64,000 nt of DNA from Branchiostoma belcheri (taxonomy: Eukaryota > Chordata > Leptocardii > Amphioxiformes > Branchiostomatidae): NCBI RefSeq assembly GCF_001625305.1, contig NW_017803932.1, positions 844,383-908,382 on the forward strand, read 5' to 3'. Made by a program: the position numbers and the translations under genes. Shown here one piece after another: positions 13,808 to 27,400 of this stretch. Under the pieces are notes generated by a model that saw nothing but the letters and a program-made list of their open reading frames with translations, was not told the DNA's origin and did not search any database. Position 1 is the stretch's first letter. Each line of letters starts with the position of its first letter.

Positions 13808-14915
13808 CCTGGCAGCGTAAGGACAGGTGAGACGCCTTTAAGACGTGAGTAAAGCTGTATATCAGCAGTCTATAGTCCGTACACCTGTCTGCAACTTGAA
13901 TCTTCCTCCACGTAGCACTGGTCATACAGTGCCCTGGGAACAAGAGCTGCCCGGCTGGACGAGTCTACTATATGGAGGATGTTTCTTATGAATATAATAA
14001 TAATAACGTAATAGCAGCCAAAACAAATTTGTGTCAAAATACTCCACATATAAATTGTAAATACAATTGGAAAAATAGTGATTAATTGTGTTTTCATAAA
14101 ACCACAATTACCCCCTTTTATCATCATAGAATCGTCAACGCCTCGTTTCCAGCGTACTCTTCGGCTAGAAAAGTTTGTAACTTTGTTGTTGGCATGTTTG
14201 CGTCTCTGCAACAGGACAAGGATATCATCAAGGAGCACCATTCAGTTGTTTAAATGAGGCCAGGCCACGTTACCCTGGGCATTTCAAAAGATTTAGAAGC
14301 CTAAGAAGTTGTGCATATTTTCCCTACAGGCCGTTGCAAGCGGAACGTTTAGGAGCGACCCCTTGCAGTCAAAATACATATTGCAGCTTGAATTTGACGT
14401 CACCAGGCCTAGGTAGCAACACTTTGATTGGTCTCATTCAATGGTCATCAATAATCCATCATGATGACTGATAGTCCGCATGTCTGGTTGTAGCACCCAA
14501 ACATGTAGTAAGTACAATAATGAGAAAAAGTATTAAATGTCACATAATTAGTCTCAACTTTAGTTTCTCCACGTGCACCTCTCTGAAAACGTGGTGTAAA
14601 ATTGTGTGGGTTGGTGGGGGGTTGCTATTTTGAGTGAACGTCGATGAATCGTTCTCTTTCTCAGTGACCCCACATGTCTATTCAGACCTGGGTATCAGAC
14701 TATAACCATCCTCTCATGCTAGTCTCGCCACTTGTCTATGTCAAGCAACGACCCTGGCCTACTGGCCTGCATTCTGTCTTTCTCGCTACATTGGTGCTGG
14801 CCAACCATCACCAGCCAATCATGTTGCCACCTACCTGTTAGTCATAGTTTCAGATCCAAGTTCATCTATTGAGCATCTTGAGTAAAAAATATGTGTCTTC
14901 TCAGATTTCATCCAG
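13808..14915. promoter_or_regulatory. Intergenic segment between NUP133 3' end and COG2 start
   Basis: About 1.1 kb separates the COG2 initiation codon from the likely NUP133 polyadenylation site. It contains no gene that I can support; overlapping short frames on both strands are not protein-like. It must hold the COG2 promoter and 5' UTR, since COG2 lies downstream of NUP133 in the same orientation. No TATA box was evident. Confidence 0.45.
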
Positions 14916-14921
14916 TTTATT
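14916..14921 (-). terminator. Polyadenylation signal AATAAA, probable NUP133 3' end
   Basis: The minus strand reads AATAAA about 530 nt beyond the NUP133 stop codon, giving a 3' UTR of ordinary length. Cleavage would be expected 10-30 nt further downstream on that strand. Confidence 0.5.
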
Positions 14922-15448
14922 ATAAATGTGACATTACAGAAAGAAATACAGTGCTTTCCACCTACATGTAGACATTACTAGTTTCTTTATCATGACTGTA
15001 CCAAAGATAACATCTTGAATCTTACACAATTGTCGCATGTGCATCCATATCTTACTTTGAACATAGGTACAAGTCAAAATGAAAGGGTTATACATAGATG
15101 AAGATACCGGTACATGTATTTGCCTGTAAAATGACTAAAACTCTGGACTTAATCACATTAATTAATATTTTCTTCTAAGGATATCTTGTCTTCAGAAATC
15201 ATTGAAAAACATGATCTATCAAGAAACATTGTCATTTTCTCGGTCTAGACACTGATTTTGTAACTGTCTGAGATACCTCTACTTACAAAAACATGTACAA
15301 ATGTTGCTAACACATCTTTTTAAGGGGAGCAGAAAAAAGATCATAACTGGTCCCCTATACACAAGCTGTGATATCAACAGTGAATAGGATTTATGCAGAA
15401 ACTGTCTGGAATTTCACAGTATGTGTACAATCCCCCAGTATGTATATT

Positions 15449-18400
15449 TTACTCCTGTGTCATGACTCTCTGGATCTGTTCATATCCTGCTCTGACTAAG
15501 TACTGGAAACTGGAGTTGTCCTTGAGACCTCCCAGTTCTTCTGAAGACAGGAGCATGTCTACATCAGGCAGGTACTCCTGTAGGTCCACACCTGTAGGAA
15601 GTGTCAAAATGTAATGGGTGTACCACACATTATGCATAATGTTTTACAATGCTTGCATGCATCTCTATTAGGCCACACCAATTTAGTTGTTACTACTGAT
15701 TCTTTGGTTGTAGAATATTTGCCAAAAATTAATGGAGGAGGCAACACTGTGTGACAGACTATTATTTTCTTGCATGAATTAATCCATACAACAAAATTTT
15801 AACTCAAAAAGTGGAACTTATTACAAAGGACTTTTTACATTGGAAAACCTGTGTAAACTTAATATAGAAAACAAAACATATGCAACATCTTGTAACTACA
15901 TGTAGTTAGAAAGCCTACCATTTTTGAAGGCCAGCTCCACAGTTTTGAAGAACACTGTGTGACTACAGGCAGACAGGGGCTCATCTGTGGAAATACTCGA
16001 CCAGCTGAAAGAGAGAGAAACATTTAGTATTTATTCAGGTCAAGCAAAAACATAACCAAGTCAATATGAATACCAGCAAACACTATACATTGTAATACTA
16101 CCGGTATGATATCTGATATGTGTTCTTTTGAATTGCAAGAACCATTTCTTCATTCCTTTTGCCACCAATCATGTGTGTATGGAAATGTGAAACTGTGTTT
16201 ACTTATACCCCTCCTTCTGTATGAGAATGTGCTGCTATGTTTACTTACTCATCCTTCAGTAGGGCTCTACCCCAGATGTGAAGCTTTAAACCTTCATAAG
16301 CTGGATCATCCTGATAGTAAAATAAGGAAATTCATGATTCAACATTTAACAAACTACACCAGAATTAATGCCACAAAACAATTTCATAACTATCAAGAAC
16401 AATAAGGACATTTGCATTACTCACAATGTTCAAACTCTAAGAATCTGAAATTACTACATCTGCATAGGAAACTACAATGTACGTGCTACAAATGCACATG
16501 TACCTCATCAATATACTGCATCAAATCCAAGGCCTTGTTGAAGTCATGTTCATTGGCTCTGTCATTTTCTGGTCCAACATACAACTGTAAAATGTGTCCA
16601 CATATATATGTTAATGTGATGCCATGCACACACACACACAAACACAGTCATATCTTAAAGATGGTAGCCAGGGCCAATTCTATGACTGGTTTTATCAAAA
16701 GAACAGTCGGGTTCAACTCTAGCACTGATGTTCGCAAGGCACTGTACACCACATTGGTGAGAAGCATCTTAGAATACTGCTCACCTTTGTGGTCTCCTCA
16801 GTCCCGCAAACTCATGTCCCTTGTAGAGGGGGTGCAACGGCGGGCGACTAAATTCATTCTAGGAGCCCACTCGAACACCCTGACCTACAAGGAACGTCTC
16901 TCCACCCTTGGTCTGTTGCCTCTTGCGCTCAGGCGTGAAGTTTGCGACGTCATGGTGTTTATTAAGTCTAAACCAATTGTTCACAAGTATGTATCCTTCC
17001 CTTCCAGACCCTCTAGATACCTCCGATCGCACATGCTTACCCCCATTAGAGTAAGGACATCAGCCTTCAGCTCTTCTTACATACCAAGGCTGGTCACCAT
17101 CTGGAATCAGCTGAGTCCTGTCCTCCGTAATATTGGGGTTCAAGCCTCTGAAATGTCCAACATCTTGACATTCAAGCGATCGCTTGTGAGTGCCACGTTT
17201 ATGAGATTTGACACCCAGTTCAATATCGACGTTCCCTGCTCCTGGTCCACATCTTGTGGGTGTGCCTCATGCACTGCTTTAAGGCCGCATTAGTATCATA
17301 ATTAGCTTTTTAATCTGTACATAATGACATTTGATAATTTTTGTACATAATCAATTCTCTGTATAACTTTTACCGAATTGTATATTTCATGTCTACTGAT
17401 TTTTGATGTCTTATGTCTAATGTTTATTGTTTGACTTGGTTCCGTATTGTTTTGTATTATCATTTCAGGTTTGGGAGGACAACTTGTAAAGGCGTTGATA
17501 CACCTGTTTTGTCCTCCCTTCCACTTGTTTTTTGCATGTGGTGAATTCAAATAAAGAAATAAAGAAGAAATAAAGAAATATGAAACATAATTAAGAAAAT
17601 CAGAAAGATGGGGAAATGAATGAAACAAGTTTCCATACCTGTATAAGATCATGTGGAGCTAGTACAGGCATGTTGTCTGCATCCAAACCTTTGTTCTAGA
17701 AAGACAAGATCAATGGTTTAGGTCAGAAAAAAAAAGAGACTATATCACACTCACAGATCTCGTTGCATGATGTGAAAAACTGTGAGGGTGAGAGTCATTT
17801 CCATGGTAGTCTACACAGAAATAGGCACAATACACATGCCCTCCTACACATTTGTCTGTAATAAGGACTACTACTAGTCTAGTATTGCAATAACTAACTG
17901 TACACTATGCAGGATACAGAAGCACTGTTACTAGTTATGATATTGCACAAACACAATAACAAAACAGTCACCCTGCTGGACCCCAGGACAACAATCAACC
18001 CTATTTTGTCAGGATGATACAATGACTATAATCTTAAATATCAATGTGAGGTACAAATCAAGTTTGCTTTAATCTTTACACATTCCACCTGCAGATACAC
18101 CTGCTCACCTGCAGCACCTCTGCAGGCAGGTTCTCCTGGAAGAACAGCAGCTGCAGCTCATTGTTGATTCCTGAAAGAAAAAAAAAACAGAAAGATGCTT
18201 CTAACACACTCTGAATACCATAGAACAGCTAAGAACAAAATCATATCATGACAGATAGAGGCAACACTACAATAATTGTTGTCTAGTAATATCAACTTAA
18301 AACAATACAAACCATTGGCAAACTATATCTTCATTAAAAATACCCTAAAGATTGTAAGGCATTAGATTACGTACAATACATATGTAAATAGTTTATGTAT

Positions 18401-21400
18401 TTCAGAGACCGGTGCTTACCCCCGACTTGCTGTTGTATCAAGTCCTGTGGTTGGTCAGATGCCAGAGCTGCCAGTTTGCTGATGCTCAGCAAAGTCTGTA
18501 GAAGACATAGTACTGATTGTCATGTGCTTAAAATAATCACTGACTGTGTATTAGCAGTGGATAAACAAAATGCAAATGTCAACATGCGTTGCACTGAAAA
18601 TGTCAACAGAAATGGTTCTTAACCTTTTTTCTAGCAGCATATTTGGTCTCCTTTGCTGCCAATGTCTTCAGAGTTGAATGTGCCTGTAAGCAAAATACAT
18701 TTTCTAGATGCAGGAAACACATACATGAACATGATATACTCTTCATGATAAGATCTGACTGGACATCATAAAATGTGGCAGTTTAAAATTCTGTTATCCA
18801 CATTTCATATGTAGTCCTGTCCTTGGTGCTGAACTGCCTTCAGATTGTGTTTCTATCTCATACCAGGTACAATTCATACATGTACTATGAGATGGCACTC
18901 AAAATATCCTACTCCAGGATGTGAATGAAATTTACACTGGCCCTGTCCTTGGTGCTGAACAATATTTACATTGGCTATGTGTCACACTGATACTTTACAT
19001 GGCTTTTATGTTGACACTGTCCCAGCTTTTCACAATCTTGACATGCTGTTTGTACTGAACTACAATAACTTTGATGTACACATACTCATACAAAAAGATT
19101 TGACAGCAAATGACATACACACTGCCCTGTCCTTGGTGCTAAGAATCATTCACATTGAATGTACTGCACATAATTAGTTGCTCATGTACAATATTTTATA
19201 TTTCGATATCAAATTTTGTATCAAATCTCTAATTTATAAGTTTGTGGACTGACCTTGTCCCACTTGCTGGTGTTGATGTCATGTAGCCAGCTCAAGTGCT
19301 CATGGGAAGCTAGGAACTGGGCCAGCTCGGCATTCTGGGAAGACGGTTGGGACAACAGCTTCCCACGCTTTCCTAATGAGGCGATGTGAAATGGTTATAA
19401 CAAAATGGGTATAAAAACATATCAATCGGATGGAAAGTATGAATGGATAGGTGGGTAAATAGACTAATGAGTTTAATAGAAGTTAATCTGACAGTATTTC
19501 CACATAATACCATTATAAGGATACTTCTAAATCAGCTCACCTGTATCCATGTACCACTTGAACAGAAAGTCAGAGAATCCCTGCAAATAGAAGTTGTAAA
19601 TGTATATTGGTCTTAGAGAAATATCTAACAAAGCAAAAAAAAATTTGGAAAATCTTTAAAACTTTAGTTGTAGATGGTTTCAAAACAACTGCAAAACTGG
19701 TGTCTTTTGTTATGAAGTTATCTTCCAGAAAGAAACAAAACGTTTTTGTTATGAAGTTATCTTCCAGAAAGAAACAAAACGAAATCTACTAAAACAGCTT
19801 ACCTTGTCAGCAAACTGCACCATGTACCTCTCCAGCCTCTCCTGGTTGTCTGTGTCCTCACACAGCTGCACCAGCACACTGAAGTCACAGTACTTCTCAG
19901 CCAGCGAGGCTGCTCGCTCGTGCTGGCCTGCCTCAACTGTGGAAAAACATTCATGTGAAAAATAAATCATGTTGGTATTGACTGTGTTCCAAACTCCATA
20001 ACAATTTCGCATTCAGTGCTTGAGAGATCTCTAGTATTGACACTTTAAATATGTAGGTGTGCATTATACTGGGGGATGTTGCATTATGCAGGAGATGTGG
20101 AGGATATACTGTACATGAATGTAACTTAAAAGGATTATGTTAGTAGACATCGTGCCTCATGTTGTGAAAACTCCAGAGCTCAATCTAATTCCTAGTCACG
20201 AATCAAACAGAATACATGACAACTGTTAAACCATTACTATTGTCTCACCTCAAACAGTAGACAGTATAGACTACTAGTAGTTAACTTACTTAAAGTGCTG
20301 GAGAAAGAAAAGATATTGAGGAAAACTTCCGTCCTTCCCCTCCATACCTAGAGGTCTGATGAAAGCTGCCCTGTCTGCCTCATACTTCTCCTTGATGTCC
20401 ATGTAGTGTAGGTCTCCCTGCCCGTCCCCCAGGGACTCCAGCTGACAGATGTACCCATCCAGCAGCAGGTCTGTCAGCTCCAGCAGCTGCTGGTAGAACG
20501 TCCCTCTGGTCTGGACGTCTGCAGCCTCCAGCAGGCCCTGTTCAACTGTAACCTCATGCTGGAACAGGTCAAACATTCATGGCTTGAACTACTTTTTTCT
20601 CCAGTGCTGGTAACATTCAGCATTACCAGACAAATCTTACATCCAGTGACAGTTTCTATGCCTTTAGTCAGTCATCAACAAATTGAAATGTTAAAAGTAT
20701 ATGTGTCGATGAAGGTTAGACATCCAGGTAATACAATACGCCAAAAAGCAGTTACTCAAGCAACTGGATATGATTTTGGAAGTATTAAAAGTATATGTAT
20801 CACAAGAGTGTGTTGACTCACCTGTTTCTTGATGAGAGATCGCACTCCTTTTGATCCTGAAGAAGCTGAAGGTGTTGAAAATATTACCAAAAGTTTTACA
20901 AAAGCACAAAAAGATGGCCAACTTTTAAAAACGACAATTTAAATAGGTACACATGGACCATACATTGTATAACATATACATTGAAAAGATCAGCACCTGA
21001 AAATGTAATTTGAATCTTCACCTGTCCATGGAATGTACTCTGGTTCCTTGACTCCAGTGTCCACATGGGCCTGGTAAACAAGGTTCTTAGACTGACGAAG
21101 TTTCCTGGCTGCCTGCAGCATAGCCTAGAAACAGACAGGAATATTTATGTACATGTTGTATGATGGTTAACATTTAAATCATGTCATGTACTCCCTTGGC
21201 ATAAATATTACACAGGGCAATAGATATCATTCTCTTACTTCATCATTTTGCTCTGTGTCAAAAAAAGTAAAGCCCTTATTTACTACTTTTATTAGCCTAC
21301 ACAGTCCACTTTTACTACACATCTACATGTACAGATATAGGTGTTGAGTTAAGGTTGTCCTTACCTGCATGATAGTGTTGATGTTAGCCATGAGGTTGAC

Positions 21401-24400
21401 CATGTCTCTGGCAGACATGTCTCCAGCCATGGCTTCTTCCTCGTACTCAACTAGTGCCTCTAGAATATCCTGGATCCGAGAAACCTAGGAAAAGTAATGA
21501 CAACAATGCCAAAAACTGTGATCATCATAAATCAGACTACTTTATTGCGTGTAGTGAATAATATAGATTGAAAGGAACGACAGAACAATATGAAGAAGAA
21601 TTTTCTGTAATCTTTCAAGTATGATCATTATCATGATGGTTTTAAGAGGTTTAAAACCCAAGCTGACCTCTCTGTAGAAGACATCTTGTGGGGTGAGTCC
21701 AGAAGGTGGAACAGCCTGTCCCCTCTGTTGTAAGACTCTCTTGATGGCAGCGTCTACAAGACTCGGATACCTAGGCATCGAGGGAGTTGTCAAATTTGCA
21801 ACAAATGGCATGTACTTGTAGCAGGATTCCATGAAGCCTTTTACCTTTAAGCTAATTTGAAATACATAAAATTTTGTACTTAGGGCAACAAACAAAATTC
21901 AGCTCTAACAAGCAATAGACATCTTCCCTCCATGAACGAGGTTGGTGTTGTGTACAAACAAACCACCCCATTAGCAAGGCCGGCAGGTCAATGACCAGAC
22001 CAAAGAAATATATAGCCTGTCAAACAGTACACTATGGTCAAACACAGACCACACTACTATAAAATAGGGGTAATAATGTAGAAATCCTTTTAAATTAAGC
22101 AATACAAATATACGACAACCTGCTAATGCACTCTAAAACACAAAGAGACTCAACAACTACCCACATACCAAAAATTATACCAAACCATCCACCAGATTTT
22201 CCAAACATTCAACACAAAAAGACCAAAGTTAAACATTTTGTAAATATCAAACGCAAACAGCTAGGAAACCCAAATTTAAACCACTAAACCATAATAATAA
22301 CAACTACATGTTACCTTAATATCGTACAAACAGTCCATAACGCGCCAACAATAGAATAAAAAAATTAAACTGCAGTACCAAGGTCAATCACCAGGGGCTC
22401 AAAGTCAACCTACACAATCTCCAAGGCCCCATCCATCAATCTGCCAAATATCATACAGTTCCTTTTCACCGATCTTCAGATATCAGACCAAAACATGAAA
22501 CGGACCAAAAACAATACCCCCATTACATGGAGGGTAATGAATAGTCTGTCTACGCCAACTACACCATGCCTTACAATCAGACAATGAAACAAGAAAACAA
22601 GAACAGATGTTAAGACTGAGAATTTTACACTCTACAGGAATGCCTTACTGCGAGTGTTGGTTCCTGAGAGTGATGGCAGCCTGCAGTTTCTCAGCATGTT
22701 CACACAGGAGGAGTCGTGTAGGCATGAAGGAGTCCCTCACCATCACTGAGGTTAGCTACAACAGAGAGGGACATAGAAATTTGTCTTGTTTCACTGAAGA
22801 TTACCTACATGTAACCTGATTGAGTGTACTACTACCTACCTTTAAATAATATACACAGAAAGATCCTCTTTACGGATTATTATATTCTATCTTTTCTATC
22901 TTGCACTTTAGGTTTTCCACACTCCAGAATAAAGGCAAACTTCCGTAATTCAGTGAAACTTACAAAGTCTTGTGGACTAGTCATATGATAGTTTCTCATA
23001 CTTGTCACAGTATGAAAGGATAACGAAAATTGACTGCATGGTATAAAGAAAATTCAATATGCTGGTGACTGATTTTTTCCCTTTGCCTTTCCTTGATTTT
23101 CACCGTCATAGTCAGACTTCCAATTTTTTTTTTTTCAGAGAGTAAAGAATTCTGTTTGTACCCGGTCCCAGATGCCCACAGTGTTGAGGAAGGTGACCAG
23201 GTAGTCGTGGGCCTTCTGTTTGTCTTCTAACTGGTGCAGCAGGATCAGGGAGCTGGAGGAGGAGCCAGCATCTGTACACACAAAATAACTGTCAATCATA
23301 CAGGCTGGAGGAGGAGCCTGTGTCTGTATACTCAAAACAACTGTCAGTCACCCTAACTGGAGGAGGAGCCACCATCTGTACATACAAAACAACTGTCAAT
23401 CATACTAGCCGGAGGAGGAGCCAACATATGTAGTACTACAAATGTACCTGAAAACAAACAATTCTCAATCATACTAGCTGGAGGAGGAGCCAACATATGT
23501 ACATACAAATGAACACCAGTAACTGTTACTGTCAATCACACTAGATAGAGGATGAGCGAGCAACTGGACATGAAAACATATAATACTGAGATATATGAGA
23601 CTGAAACTTCACAAAAATGAATAGAACAAAAAATTGCCTAGTACCCTTACCATGAGGAACAGACTCCGCCCATCTGGGATCAGAGGCAGGGTAGTCGTCA
23701 ATCAACTCCTGACTCAGCAGGGCCACAAGTCTGTCCAGTCTGGAGCCTGGCTCCGTGGGGAGGGCATCCTCTGGTGGGAACAGCTCATCCACTATGGCCT
23801 GGGCTTGGACCTCATTCCTCCTGCAATACCAGTTTAAGGTAATAGGTGGCGCGGCTGATTGATGCATTCTCTTTAATAGCTACATGTTAGGATGGTGAGG
23901 ACAGCTAGCTTTAAGATTGCTACCTCTATAACACGATTTTTAGTACAGGAACTCAATGTGAATGATATATTTTTGTTCAAACAATTAAGATCTATGACTA
24001 TCAACAAGCAGCCCAAGCACTACTGCTTGGAAGTGTATATCAAAATCCAAATGGAGCTCAAAGAATGGTACACATCTTTGACATTATTGTTACCACAGAC
24101 ACTAATGATGACGACAGAAAGTGTTGACTTGCCTGCAGTAGTGTAAGAAGGCACCCTTAAGTCGTGCGGCCTGGTCTTCACTCATACTCAACTCCTCTAC
24201 CTTCGTCTCCATGTCTCCTCCTAGCACAGACTGGAGAGGGAAGTCCTCATTTAACACTCAAGTACAAAAGTGTATTTCTGGAATTTTAAGGCAGTTATAA
24301 TTCTAGATAACTTTTCCTTTCAATCTTTATTCCTATTAGAGGTAAGAGATTGTTTGTGTAGGTGTACACAACCCGTACAAGACGTAGACAAAGATGTTTG

Positions 24401-27400
24401 TACCTAAACAAAGAGTACAGGTGTCACAGAAATATTGTACAAAAATGTTCCTACTTACCTCAGGCCTTGAGGATGGTTCAACTGCCAAGGAGTCATCCAT
24501 ACTGAGAAAAAAAATATTGATTGTAAACATAGATTACTGAATCCCTTTACCATTACTGGACATTTTAGGTTTTATTGTAAATCATCAAAAGTGAACCTCT
24601 ACGTACTAGCCCTGACTTTGGCATAAACATAAGACAATAGTGGTCTATGTCAGTCACAGTGTACTCTGAATAATGAGCACATCATTTAGTATTTATCAGC
24701 TCCATTTCTGGCAGAAAATGAAGAGAGCTCGACCAAATGGGAGGGGCCTGGAATGTAACTTAATCCTCTTTTTTAGGTAAAGAACAAGAAAGTCCTTTGC
24801 ATGGTAGTTATTTTTTTACCTTGGTTGTACATCCACCATGCTGACCATGACAATGCCACTGATGTTGGAGAACAGCAATGCTTGTCCATCACAGCAACCT
24901 AAGGAAACAAGTCCAAACACCACAAAGCAACATGAATTGAAAAATATATAGTGTACTTTCATAAGTCAGTAATTTCCTAGTAAGGGAAAAGTCCAAAATA
25001 CCATTTGAATTTTGCCTTATTTCTCTCTCGGTCTTTCAGAGTAACCATAAGGAAAATTGAACATGGAGAAATACCTGGATAAAAGCTCCACCTCTGAGGC
25101 ATTGCCAAAAAAAGGGTACCCACCTGCTCCCAGAATGCGATCCCCAGGAGACTGGAACTCCACCTTGTCCTGAGGCTGGGGGAAGCCTGACACTATAAAA
25201 CAATAAGAATGTGCAAAGTGTAATTTGCTACATATCATAAATCTTGAAATGTCAAACAACAGGTAGTAGTCAGGTACACAATGTATAAAGGCTCCATTTG
25301 GGTTACTTACCTGTTGCAAAGACCACCAGGTTGTTTGTATAGATGTAAGCACTTTTGCCACGCACACCTGGCACTAGAAGATGGTAGTTCAGGGCAGCTT
25401 CTTGATCTTGTGGCTAGATAGAAAGAATACACATTTTCATATACTCAAAAAGGGAGAGGTAAGAGGACTAAACAACATGTGTATTTCAATTCCAAACAGT
25501 CTGAACATGAATCCTATTGTGGACTAAGTTCCTTTGCATGGACAGAGAATTCTTAGTAAACATACAAGAAAATGTTTCACCTGATATTTGACAGAGTAGT
25601 TTACCAAGGAGAAGCTGCTTAACCTGGATGGAGCTGAGGCACCAGTTGTAGGCAGGGTAGCTGTGAAAAGCACATGTACATTTTGTACTCAAAACTTGTG
25701 TGTAGTGATTTTTCCATTCAGACACTATCAGCTACATGTAGTTGTAACAAAACTTTTCAGACTTGGAAATAAAATTAAATAATACACAGTCTGAAAACAA
25801 AGTCAGACTTGTTGCTTTAAACTATATTTAACACAGTTTAAGATCCTATTCCATGTAAGTCATTAAAAAAGCACATGGTCATACCAAGAACAAAGTACAT
25901 CTGTGCAGGTGTTGCCTCAGGATCTGATACACTTGCCAAGATCACTGTGCCATCCCTGAAGGAAAAGACAGAAAAATGGTGAGCCAAGAATCGCTGTTTC
26001 AGTATAGGTTGAAATTCACATCATATCATGGCTCCACCAGCTGAGGTGATGCCAAAAATTTGTGGGCATGCACGAGTTTGAAAATACATTTGTGCACACG
26101 AACAGGAAAATATTAGAGTGTAAAACTTCTCATTGAAAATGACTATACTGACCTTGTCAGCTGCATGTCCAGAATCCACAGCTGAACACGGTTAGCTACA
26201 TCAGCAACATCTGGTGACGAGCCCTGGAAATTACATGCACCTTCATAAGGCTATTGGTTACTGTACTGGTAATAGGGCACTATTTCAAAATTACTCTCTC
26301 TCCATCTCCCTCATTTGCCAGTATGTACATCACTGACAACGACTATTCCAAAGGTCAAAACTAATATGAGGACAAGGTTCTAATAAGTTTGGAAATAATG
26401 TGTTTCGTAGTATGTATATTTCTAATTTTTAGTATACAGTTGAATAAAATTGTGTTCACTTACCCAGATGGCTTGAATTGCATTGTTCCTCAGCATCTCA
26501 CCAAGCTCACATTCAAACAAGACCTGAAAGGCAAATCAAGATCAATTGCATGGTGTACCAGGCTTACCAAGGAAACTGTACATAATTTCTTGGCAGTACA
26601 TGCATAATGTCTAACAAAACAAGATGGTAGTACATAATACCTTGTCTGGTCCTGTGTCGGATATTTCCCACTTCTGGAGTGAGTTTCCTGTCAGGATGTA
26701 CAGGGACCTAAAAGAGGCACAAAAAAAATCAAAACAACATTCATTACTCTGGAAAAAGCTACAAAATTTATTACAGTTATGACATAGTTTGGATGATGCA
26801 TCTTTTGAATTTTCAAGTCATTTATAGGTAAATCACCTTGTGTCCTCGCCTGTTTCTTGCCCAGACAGAACTCTTGATATCTAAAAATGGAAAAAAAACA
26901 AGTTTAAAGAATCAATCAATTTGACATCAAAAAGGTAGTAAAACTAAAACTTTTAGCAAAAGACTTATCTTTGCAGTGCATGCATGACACCTAGCAGAAG
27001 ACAGTAGAAGTGCAGTACAGATGCTATGCTATACTTACTGTAGTGCCTCCAGTGGCTTCTGCAGGCTGGGCTCCAAAGGCAAACAGTGAGGAAACCCTCC
27101 TCCCTATCCCAGCAAACATACCTCGTGGTACCTGCAGTATCCTGCTGTTTACTGTGGTCTGAAAAAATATTAATTAGAACACTTCTCTGTAATTCTAAGT
27201 CTTGGTGTACAAACAGTATAGACATAACAAGATCCTACAGACTATGTGTGTTACATTATAATTACATTAGTTGATTGTCCAATCAAGTAAAAAAGAACTG
27301 TAAAATCTGTGACACTCACCTGTCCTGCCACTGATGCTGGTGTTAACAGCAGGAGCTGCCCAGACACTGTGGCAAGGACATATCCTTGAGGCTGAAGAGA

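Noticed and set aside
23353-23535. Frame repeating APPPASMI and CTDGGSSSS
   Set aside because: It is a shadow of the 52-bp tandem array that copies the NUP133 exon boundary.
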